Shown: piece after piece, positions 57,501-64,000 of the stretch | Position numbering within the stretch: the stretch's first letter is position 1 | Layout: the number at the start of each line of letters is the position of its first letter | NCBI GenBank assembly: GCA_000474255.1 | Contig: BATO01000023.1 | Location: forward strand, 1 to 64,000 | Direction: 5' to 3' | Length of the DNA stretch: 64,000 bases | Origin: Aquipseudomonas alcaligenes MRY13-0052 | GTDB lineage: Bacteria; Pseudomonadota; Gammaproteobacteria; Pseudomonadales; Pseudomonadaceae | The notes under the pieces: model-generated | The model's database searches: none | Seen by the model: only the letters and a program-made list of their open reading frames with translations | What the model was told of the DNA's origin: nothing | Made by a program: the position numbers and the translations under genes

Positions 57501-60500
57501 GATATCGCGCTCTGCACCAATGTCGGAACCACGCTGGTTGATGTCACGCCCAGCACTCACATCGGCGTTATTTCCAGCCTGGACTACGCTAGCTGCCGCG
57601 GTTTGCTGCGAGGTATTGGTGATTTCTTTCAGTGCTTCTTTGCCGATGAAGCCCGAGAAGCCATTGCGATCACTGTCAATCGCGATACCACTTCTGCGCT
57701 CACGCTCCCAAGATGAATTGGCTGCGCTGCTCTGGCCGGCCACCACATTCACGTCACGGCCAGCATCGAGCAACACGTTTCGACCTGCAGCCACACCGCT
57801 GCCAACGATATTGATGTCCTGCTTGGCTTCCAGCGTCGCATCCCGGTCCGCATACACCTGGCTGCCAACACTGGTACTGCTCTGCGCCTCGCGACCGGCC
57901 TCCTTGGCCGAAGAGATCGACAGGAAGCCGCCCGATGTGGAGAGGCCGACCTTCTTCTTGTATTCCTTGGTGAGGCTGTACGCCGTGTCGTTGGCGGAAA
58001 CGAGGTTGATGTCGCCGGTGTCCTTCACCAGCCCGGCACGCAATTCCACGTCATTACCCGCGCTGGCTTCACTGGCGCGCAGGCGGATGTCGTTACCCGC
58101 CGCGATCACGACATCGTTGCCAGCCTCCAGCTCACTGGCGACCTGGGTCGCGCTGGTCTTGAGCTGGCTCTTGCCGCTCTTCGACATGCCGAGGAAACCG
58201 GACTTGGTCTTCTTGCTGTAGGAGCCATGCTCCTCGACTCCGGACAGGACCGCCACATCGCCGGTCGCACCGACCAGCAGGTCATTGCCTGCATGCAGCT
58301 CGCTACCGATCACGGTGACGTTGCGCCCACCGTCGATGTTCAGGCTGCCATCAGCCGCCTTGCTGGTGTTGAGGGTGAGATCGCCACCCGCCTCGACCAC
58401 GGACGCAATATTGGTGCTGTCGTAGCTTTCCCGTTGCTCGGTCTTCTTGCGCCCGAAGGAACCCTTGCTCTTCTTGAAGTAGAAGCTGGCGTCCTCATCC
58501 TTCGCGGAAAGCAGGTTCGTGTCCCGCTCGGCATCCAGGGCCACATCCTTCGCGCCCTTGATCTGGCTGGCGACCAGTGTCAAGTCCTGGCCTGCCTCGA
58601 CGGAGATATCACCACCCGCCTGAACGACGGACGCCTGCTGACGAATCTGATCGTTGCTGCTCTGGACCTTCTTGCTCCGGGAAGCACGATGGGTCTCATT
58701 GGCGGCCGACTCGATGCTGACATCGCGCCCTGCGATCAGCGCCAACTCCTGTCCAGCCGTCACCTTGCTGGCGACTATCCCCAGGTCCTGGCCCGCTTCG
58801 GCACGGAGTGCGCCACCGATTTGTACGTCGCTGCCGTGCTGGGTGACCTGCGACTGGGTCGCATGGGACTTCTTGTACCGGGCATCAGCACTGTCCACCT
58901 CAGCGACCGCACCGATTGTGAGGTCACGCCCGGCGCTCAGGTTAGCGTCGCCTCCAGCCTTGAGCACACCCCCCAGATTGTTCAGGTCACGGCCCGCGTC
59001 CAGATCGAGGCTGTTGGTCGCTTCGATCCTCGCCGCGCTATCAACCGACGCCTGGCTCCAGCTGAAACGCCCGCTGTGCTCGGTGTAGCCGACGGAGCGC
59101 TCGTTGGTGATATCGCCCTTGACGGCCGCGACGCTGACGTCCTTGCCGTTGATGATGCCGCCCTGGGCATTGCGGATGCTGTCGGTGGCCAGCAGCGCCA
59201 AGCGGTCGCCGGCCTGGATCAGGCCCCTGTTATCGATGTTTTCGGCGCTGGCCTGAAGACCAGCGCTGGCACGCAGGGTGCCCTTGTTGGCGAGGTCGCC
59301 GCCACTGATCAGGCTGACGTCGCGCCCCTGGATCAGCGCGCCGGTGGGTGCGAGGCGATTGTTAGCCTGGGCCAGGTAGAGCACCGGCACCAGCACCTTC
59401 TCGCCATTCACTACCTGTTCCTGCATCCACACGATGTCGTGGGTCAGGGCTGCGACTTGCTCGGAGGTCAGGGCCACGCCCGGGGCAAGGTTCAGCGCGC
59501 TCTTGCTGGCGATGGCGTTGTCCATCAGGTAGCGGTACATGGCCTCGTCGCTGTCCAGGCCGGCGATCAGGCGCTGGCCGGTACGGGCAATGACGGCTTC
59601 GCGGATCATGCGCTGCTCGTAGAGGCCATCACCCAGGCGCTTCTGCGCCTGGTCGGGGTCGAAGCCGAGACGGCCCAGCAGGTAGTCGGAACTGAGGAAG
59701 TTCTTCAGGTTGGCGAAGGCCGGGTTGGTCTCCACCAGGTAGCGGTGGCTGGGGTTGTTGCTGACCTGGAACAGGCCGTTCTGGCCCTGGGGCAGGCTGA
59801 AGCCTGGCAGGGCCAGCGGATCAACCGACTGCTGGTGGCTATCCGGCGCCAATTGGGCATTGAGGGTAGCGACCGGCTTGGCATCGCTGCTTACAGCGGT
59901 CTGGCCGACTCGGCTTGCGCCACGGTCGATCTGCTCGCCCGGACGCAGCAGGCCGTTCTCGATCGTCTGGGTGCCCTTGATATCGACACGCCCGGCAGCC
60001 TGGACCACCGCGTTGGCGACGTCGCCACCACCTGAGGTCTGGGAGACGCTGGAATTGCGCACGCTGCCGATGGCGATGGCACCGAGCGGCATGGCCGCCG
60101 GGTTGTAGTTCGGCGAGTTGGGGTCGTTGTAGTCGTTGTAGCGGCCGATGTTGGCGATGAAGCCGTAATACTCGCTCTCACTTTTGGTGTAGATGTAGTA
60201 GTCGTAGTAGCGCTTCTCGCCACCAGCTGCACCGGTATTGAGGAAGTTGCGGGTGTCGAGGCTGATGTCGCCACCGGCAGATACGGTGCTGAAGCGGTTA
60301 TCGAAATCCCCACCGACGAAGGTCAGGTCGCCGCCAGCGATGAGGCTGGCGCGCGCCGAATCCTGGGTGATCTTGAGACCGAACTCCTCCTCCACCACAT
60401 AGGAGGCTTCGCAATGCTTGCCCTTGCAGTTGTCGGTACCGGTAAGGGTGATGCGGCCGCTGGTCTGGCTGATGGTGGAGGCGAAGACATCCTTGCGGTT

Positions 60501-63302
60501 GATCAGTGAGACCACGTCCAACCGCATGTTGCCCGCACTTTCCACGGTGCCGGAACGGTTCTCCAGCAACGCCATCTGCCCATTCGCATCGTCCTTCGCC
60601 GCGCTCAGTGCGCCCAGGCTGTAGATGTCGCCCTTGAGGTTGGTGAGGCTGTTGGCGCGCAGGGCCATGTCGGCGCCGCTGAAGACCAGGCCCTGGTTGA
60701 GCAGGGTCGGGGCTTCGATGCGCAGCTTCTGCGCGGCGCCAAGAGTGCCGCGGTTGTCGAGGCTGGCGACGATCAGCAGGGTATCGCCCACGGTGCTGAT
60801 AGTGCCGGCGTTGACCAGGCTGCTGCCGAGGCGGAACTCGCCCTTGCCGCCGCTGCGCAGTTGCGCGCCCTGGCCGAGTTCGGCATTGGCGGCGCTGAAG
60901 GTCAGGTCGCCCAGGCTCTTCAGGCTGCCGTTGCCCTGGTAGCGGCCGGTGAGGGCCAATTGCAGCTTGCCTTCGGTTTCGATGGCGCCGTCGTTGGTCC
61001 AGTCGCCACCGCTGGCGGTGATGTCGTCGATGGACACCAGCTTGCCGCTGGCGGTCTGGGTGAAGGTGCCGACCTTGAGGTCCAGGCGCTGGGCCTGCAG
61101 CAGGCTGCTGTTGGTCCAGTCGGCGACGTCGAGGCTGAGCACGCCGTTGGTGATGAAGCTGCCGCCAGCCTGCCCGGCATCGGCCAGGCTGAGGGCGAAG
61201 CCCTGGGTACCGACATGGCGCAGGGTGCCCTGCTGGTTGCTGAGGCTGGCGCTGGTGAGGCTGAAGCCGGCGTTGCCGATTTCCACCAAGCCGCCGTCGT
61301 TGTCGAAGCGGCCGCCGATGGCGAAAGTGCTGGTGCCGGTGCTGCCAAGTGCGCGCAGCTTGCCGCCGGCGTTGCTGGCGGAGCCGATGTCGAGGGCGAG
61401 GGTCTTGCTGGCTTCGATCAGGCCACCGTCGTTGGCGAGCTTGCCGGTCAGGGTGAGGCTGGCGCTGTCGCCGCCGAGGGTGCCGCCCTGGTTGCGCAGG
61501 CTGTCGGCATCGACCGTCACCGCCTTTTTGGCCAGGAGTTGGCCGCCGTCGTTGATGACCTCGCCGCGCTTGATGCCGAGGTCGCCCTGGGTGGCGACGA
61601 TCTGGCCCTGGCCGTTATCCAGGCGGGTGGTGCTGGTGAGCTCGACGTTGTCGCCCTGGATGCGACCCTGGCCGTTGCCGAGGCTGTCGACGGTGGCGGT
61701 GAGGGCGCCGCCCTGGGCATTGAGGCGGCCTTGCTGGTTGAGCAGGTCGCCGGCCGCGAGGGTCAGCTTGCCGTCGCCGGCGAGGACCTTGCCGCTGCGG
61801 TTGTCCAGGCGAGTGCTGGCGGTGGCCTTGAGCTCACCGCTGTCGGCCTGGAGGGTACCGCCCTGGTTGTCCAGCACGGCGGTGGTGAGGGTCAGGCCGT
61901 CAGCCTTGGAGAGGATCAGGCCGTCGCCGAGGTTCTTCACCTCGTCGGTGACGGTAACGGTCAGCGCCTTGTTGGCGGCCAGGGTGCCACCGCTGTTGTC
62001 CAGCAGCTTGCCGTCTACCTTCAGGTCCTGCCGGCCGATGAGTTGGCCCCTCTGGTTTTCCAGGGTCTGGGCCTTCACCTGGGCGGAGCCGGCGGCGACC
62101 AGTTGCGCGCCCTGGTTGTCGAGCGTCGCCAGGTCGGTGGTGAGGGTGCCCTGGGCCAGCACCTTGCCGCGGTTGGTCAGGGTGCCGCCCTGGATGTCGA
62201 GGACGCTGGCGGTGTTGGCGCCGCCGTCGGCGCGCACGCCGGCTTCCAGGTTGCCGTGGTTGTCGATGCGCGCGGCGTTCAGGCTCAGGTCGCCGGCAGC
62301 CGCCAGGCTTTCCTTCACCTCGACCGTGCCGCCGCTGATGACGCTGGCCTTGCCGCCGGCGTAGGCGCTGCGGGTCAGGTCGACATCGGTGGCCTTGAGG
62401 GCGATGTCGCCGCTGGCGGCAGTACGCGCCAGGGTCAGCTTGCCGTTGGCATCGATCTGGATGTCGCCGCCGCTGGCGGCCATGTCGCCAGCGAGTTTCA
62501 CGCCCACGCCCTGCTCGGTGCCCACCAGGCGGATGGCGCCGGCGTACATGCCGCCGAGGGCGGAGCTGTCGATGGCCAGTTGCGGCTTGGTGCTGCCGTC
62601 GTCGGTCTTGGCAGTGGCGGCCAGGGTGGCGGCGTCCACCTCATTGCGGCCGGTGACCATGGCCAGTTGCTTGGCGTGCAGCTCGGCGTTGATCTGCGCG
62701 CTGCGGGTGATCAGCTCGAACTGGTCGACATTGCCGGCGTTGAGGCCGGCGCCCTCGATGGCGATGGCGCCGCCGTCCACGTCGTAGCGGTCGAGGCGGC
62801 CGTTCTCCACCACCGGCTTGCCGGTGCTCAGGGTGACCTTGGGCGTATTGATGAAGCCGCAGCCGTCACAGGTGATGCCGTGGGGGTTGGCGACTATGAC
62901 GTGGGCGCCCTGCCCGGCCACCTCGGTGTAGCCCTTGAGCTGGCTGGGGCTGCCGCCGTTGACCTCGTTGAGGATGAGGCCGGCGGCGCGGCCGTTGAGG
63001 TTGGCGTTGCCGATGATGTAGCCGCCGAGCTGAGTGTTCTGCAGTTTGTCGGTGGCGTTGTTGAGGATCAGCCCCTGCTGGCCGACGTTGTAGTCGGTGA
63101 AGCGGTTGTGGGACAGGCCGTTGGCGTTGGGCGTGGCGATGTTGACCACCGGCACGCCGTTGCCGGCACTGCCGATGCTGGTGTTGCCACCCGCGGCCGC
63201 ATCCACCGCCAGGTCGGCGGCGGTGGAGACGATGGGGTTGAGGAACATCACGCCGACGAGGAGGGTGGCGATGTTCTGGAAGAAGGGGCTGCGAACGTCC
63301 AT
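54096..63302 (-). CDS. cdiA: CdiA-type hemagglutinin/toxin of two-partner secretion
   Basis: A 3068-residue exoprotein. A signal peptide (about 1-30) is followed by the two-partner secretion domain (about 35-270) with NPHGITCDGCGF. Filamentous-hemagglutinin repeats of the LDNQGG type fill about 330-960. A middle region with CKGKHCEASYV (about 965) and a Tyr/Pro/Asn-rich stretch precedes a second repeat array of GRDINL type (about 1330-2160). A pretoxin HINT domain (about 2771-2916: CCFAAGTMVS, DSHPFYV, WVHNS) and a C-terminal toxin (about 2918-3068) end it. GC content falls toward the 3' end. The protein is secreted by CdiB and delivers the toxin to neighbouring cells. Confidence 0.93.
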   Translation of the reverse strand: MDVRSPFFQNIATLLVGVMFLNPIVSTAADLAVDAAAGGNTSIGSAGNGVPVVNIATPNANGLSHNRFTDYNVGQQGLILNNATDKLQNTQLGGYIIGNANLNGRAAGLILNEVNGGSPSQLKGYTEVAGQGAHVIVANPHGITCDGCGFINTPKVTLSTGKPVVENGRLDRYDVDGGAIAIEGAGLNAGNVDQFELITRSAQINAELHAKQLAMVTGRNEVDAATLAATAKTDDGSTKPQLAIDSSALGGMYAGAIRLVGTEQGVGVKLAGDMAASGGDIQIDANGKLTLARTAASGDIALKATDVDLTRSAYAGGKASVISGGTVEVKESLAAAGDLSLNAARIDNHGNLEAGVRADGGANTASVLDIQGGTLTNRGKVLAQGTLTTDLATLDNQGAQLVAAGSAQVKAQTLENQRGQLIGRQDLKVDGKLLDNSGGTLAANKALTVTVTDEVKNLGDGLILSKADGLTLTTAVLDNQGGTLQADSGELKATASTRLDNRSGKVLAGDGKLTLAAGDLLNQQGRLNAQGGALTATVDSLGNGQGRIQGDNVELTSTTRLDNGQGQIVATQGDLGIKRGEVINDGGQLLAKKAVTVDADSLRNQGGTLGGDSASLTLTGKLANDGGLIEASKTLALDIGSASNAGGKLRALGSTGTSTFAIGGRFDNDGGLVEIGNAGFSLTSASLSNQQGTLRHVGTQGFALSLADAGQAGGSFITNGVLSLDVADWTNSSLLQAQRLDLKVGTFTQTASGKLVSIDDITASGGDWTNDGAIETEGKLQLALTGRYQGNGSLKSLGDLTFSAANAELGQGAQLRSGGKGEFRLGSSLVNAGTISTVGDTLLIVASLDNRGTLGAAQKLRIEAPTLLNQGLVFSGADMALRANSLTNLKGDIYSLGALSAAKDDANGQMALLENRSGTVESAGNMRLDVVSLINRKDVFASTISQTSGRITLTGTDNCKGKHCEASYVVEEEFGLKITQDSARASLIAGGDLTFVGGDFDNRFSTVSAGGDISLDTRNFLNTGAAGGEKRYYDYYIYTKSESEYYGFIANIGRYNDYNDPNSPNYNPAAMPLGAIAIGSVRNSSVSQTSGGGDVANAVVQAAGRVDIKGTQTIENGLLRPGEQIDRGASRVGQTAVSSDAKPVATLNAQLAPDSHQQSVDPLALPGFSLPQGQNGLFQVSNNPSHRYLVETNPAFANLKNFLSSDYLLGRLGFDPDQAQKRLGDGLYEQRMIREAVIARTGQRLIAGLDSDEAMYRYLMDNAIASKSALNLAPGVALTSEQVAALTHDIVWMQEQVVNGEKVLVPVLYLAQANNRLAPTGALIQGRDVSLISGGDLANKGTLRASAGLQASAENIDNRGLIQAGDRLALLATDSIRNAQGGIINGKDVSVAAVKGDITNERSVGYTEHSGRFSWSQASVDSAARIEATNSLDLDAGRDLNNLGGVLKAGGDANLSAGRDLTIGAVAEVDSADARYKKSHATQSQVTQHGSDVQIGGALRAEAGQDLGIVASKVTAGQELALIAGRDVSIESAANETHRASRSKKVQSSNDQIRQQASVVQAGGDISVEAGQDLTLVASQIKGAKDVALDAERDTNLLSAKDEDASFYFKKSKGSFGRKKTEQRESYDSTNIASVVEAGGDLTLNTSKAADGSLNIDGGRNVTVIGSELHAGNDLLVGATGDVAVLSGVEEHGSYSKKTKSGFLGMSKSGKSQLKTSATQVASELEAGNDVVIAAGNDIRLRASEASAGNDVELRAGLVKDTGDINLVSANDTAYSLTKEYKKKVGLSTSGGFLSISSAKEAGREAQSSTSVGSQVYADRDATLEAKQDINIVGSGVAAGRNVLLDAGRDVNVVAGQSSAANSSWERERRSGIAIDSDRNGFSGFIGKEALKEITNTSQQTAAASVVQAGNNADVSAGRDINQRGSDIGAERDINLKAGRDINLDASEERYTREEIESRDRSGLTVNVSHNYGNTLDAINGTGKGDNAISQGSSVLKTADAITQFVSGPSGGVHLGNAGTKSTTFEESVSNRPSTLSAGRDVNLSAENNVTARGTQIGAGRDINIQGDDVTLDVARGAQGGSSESYISQSGLNGGTTFNSARMGAGASHGTNKETGIDGTSLPASLSAERDINIEARNDLKATGTHVQAERDINLKAGNDLEIRAAQNASDQETRRKSGGGEIGVALGGSDFVSLYGSVDIGKGRLDRDAQKQQDAYFYAGKNLNFESGRDTTVAGAHLDGENVKGKVGRDLTVSSLPDTGKVSGKELDASLTVSIGYQTASVSGSLGVGKTSGSTNWVQDQTSIVARDQLDIRTEEHTQLDGALIASDSGKLQLDTDTLGFRDIKGSDKEHAWYINGGGSYSWSTNEASKPASADGKEAATSAVVDKSQGDKSGDSNWNVSGYDYRKDREQIVRATVGEGELKVRSDSSTGGDSTVGLNRDIGRAYEITRDKEDRTDIYASKSSIDAVSDVNTLSNWKDELTAYKDKIGGNKEMAERLYKGSLNAVEDIRREIQAQRVGMDQVPANLREAFGDEQALLIAKNAVRNGISVEEMRLPNSDVVESLKLFLVRSNDFDLVVAKCEAAGSCKVSSAGVLTLGEGDSFDVQTKGELLLDHATFLKQQLDKLPVAEAQAAMLAIQALMGPVKAALGVASSVAVNWFFGDKIAEIKEELAIGAADPLVRPTDSELKGSHDQAKQDYQQGKSELDGNTYVIGAEFLIDIALGGIGPGSLKKISVAKGSSPHPTKDGSGPIQPGSRDVAGHQTEKPGPCCFAAGTMVSTPEGDKAIETLKVGDIVWSKPEKGGEPFAAAVTATHVRTDQAIYRLKIKSIDGAGVDTLLVTDSHPFYVPARHDFIPLINLSPGDQLQSLSDGRSNNATIAVESIELDKPRGTTYNLTVDIGHTFYVGSLKTWVHNSGPCKEPACKGGNCAVNPDGTVIKELVSLKAPNTRHYADKVTQGSLAKDKNTVVDRSVVDLNADVTAIRAGQAQKVGDNFIINDRVYGAHDGTLYPISGPGLYLLDRGGYKALGVLNKFGNSPRADEILRSMKIDDQARAEALKVWRAINND

Positions 63303-63329
63303 GTACTGGAACTCCGGGCGAAGCTGAAA

Positions 63330-64000
63330 TCAGAAGAAGAGGTCGAAGCGGAAGTACACCGGGTGCTCCTGGCGCGTGATGGCGTCAGGGCGTTCCAGGG
63401 ACCGCGCGAAGGTGACCGAGGCGGCCAGGTGCTGGCCCCGGGCGCTGAACTCGAAGGCGTTGCCGCTGAGGCGGCCGCTCTGGCCGGGGTTGTAGCGATC
63501 GCCGTGGATCACTCCCAGGTCGTAGGCGAAGGCGGCACCGTATTCCTGCACGAAGGGCTGCAGCGCCGCCCAGGTCACCGGCCGGCGCCAGCGCAGCTGG
63601 TTACGCCAGTAGGCGCCGGTGTCGCCGGAGAGGGATTGCTCCTTGAAGCCGCGCACCGAGCTGAGGCCGCCGACGCTGATGCGCTGCGGGCTGTAGAGCA
63701 CGTCTTCGCTGTGCTGGCCGTTGACCAGGCTGTCGACGCTGAAGGATTCCCCCAGCAGTTGGAAGGACTGCAGGTAGCTGGCGGTGAGGCTGTACTTGTT
63801 GTAGCGGGCCTCGGGCGAGTAGTGGAACGGTGTGCGATCGTGCTGGGCATCGAAGGCGCCGATGCCACGCTGCCAGCCGACATCGACGTTGACGAAGGCA
63901 TTGCCGATGCGCCGGCCATGGTTGAAGCCCAGCTGGGATTCGGTCAGGCGCGGGCTGGAGTTGCCGAGCAGGCTGTTTTCCACGTAGTTGCGCGTTTCCA
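63330..64000 (-). CDS. cdiB: CdiB-type two-partner secretion transporter, partial
   Basis: The C-terminal 223 residues of an outer-membrane beta-barrel of the FhaC/ShlB/CdiB family, cut by the window edge. It shows the family motif SSVRGFKEQSLSGDTG (about 100 residues from the end), alternating beta strands, and a terminal aromatic residue (RFDLFF). It secretes the adjacent CdiA through recognition of the CdiA N-terminal domain. It ends 27 bases before the cdiA start. Confidence 0.88.
   Translation of the reverse strand, partial: ETRNYVENSLLGNSSPRLTESQLGFNHGRRIGNAFVNVDVGWQRGIGAFDAQHDRTPFHYSPEARYNKYSLTASYLQSFQLLGESFSVDSLVNGQHSEDVLYSPQRISVGGLSSVRGFKEQSLSGDTGAYWRNQLRWRRPVTWAALQPFVQEYGAAFAYDLGVIHGDRYNPGQSGRLSGNAFEFSARGQHLAASVTFARSLERPDAITRQEHPVYFRFDLFF

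Noticed and set aside
58227-60035. Long open frame (602 codons) on the plus strand inside cdiA
   Set aside because: It is antisense to the GC-rich repeat region of cdiA; such frames come from codon bias. The translation has no family likeness.
60949-62364. Open frame of 471 codons opposite the cdiA N-terminal repeats
   Set aside because: Ala/Pro/Ser/Arg-rich shadow of a GC-rich gene, without recognisable motifs.

Overview
The window is a piece of a high-GC Pseudomonas chromosome, most likely from the broad P. aeruginosa group. The evidence is gene order recalled from P. aeruginosa PAO1: deaD next to an enoyl-CoA hydratase and a class II DAHP synthase, kynR/kynB/kynU beside an amino-acid permease, and two tandem cbb3 oxidase operons followed by ccoGHIS, hemN, anr and apt. 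Blocks that lie apart in PAO1 are adjacent here, and an OprD-type porin sits inside the kyn cluster, so this is a relative rather than P. aeruginosa itself. The species is an inference; no search was run.

Layout. 1-1276 is an IS481-family insertion sequence with doubled terminal repeats. 1412-15605 is housekeeping and small metabolic genes: DeaD helicase, crotonase, two alpha/beta hydrolases, a spermidine-synthase-like protein, a flavin monooxygenase, a TauE-type exporter, class II DAHP synthase, AzoR, a LysR/MFS pair and small conserved proteins. 15699-17264 is the aerotaxis receptor Aer behind a sigma-28-like promoter. 17320-18324 is a RhuM-Fic gene broken by one in-frame TAA. 18399-23776 is a kynurenine uptake and degradation cluster (permease, porin, KynU, KynB) with the divergent regulator KynR.

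24429-40359 is a respiratory block for low oxygen. A perfect ANR/FNR box precedes ccoN2O2Q2P2. A 433-base hairpin-rich spacer follows, then ccoN1O1Q1P1, the maturation genes ccoG, ccoH, ccoI and ccoS, a TauE/SafE-like protein, hemN, and the oxygen sensor gene anr itself. The oxidases, the copper pump and assembly factors, the anaerobic heme enzyme and the regulator are thus together. 40522-51163 carries a fatty acid desaturase, a di-iron-type protein, two GntR/FadR regulators, a DctA-type symporter, an AzgA-type purine permease, a LysE exporter, and the C4-dicarboxylate TRAP transporter dctPQM with a sigma-54 promoter and two upstream inverted repeats.

51220-64000 is accessory. On the minus strand lie the end of cdiB, a 3068-residue cdiA whose C-terminus holds a HINT pretoxin domain and a roughly 150-residue toxin of a type I do not recognise, an overlapping cdiI, and then an AT-rich tail of lipoprotein genes, probable orphan immunity genes and decayed fragments. 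This contact-dependent inhibition locus and its fragment-rich tail are the most likely place for undescribed biology. No rRNA, tRNA or CRISPR array was seen.
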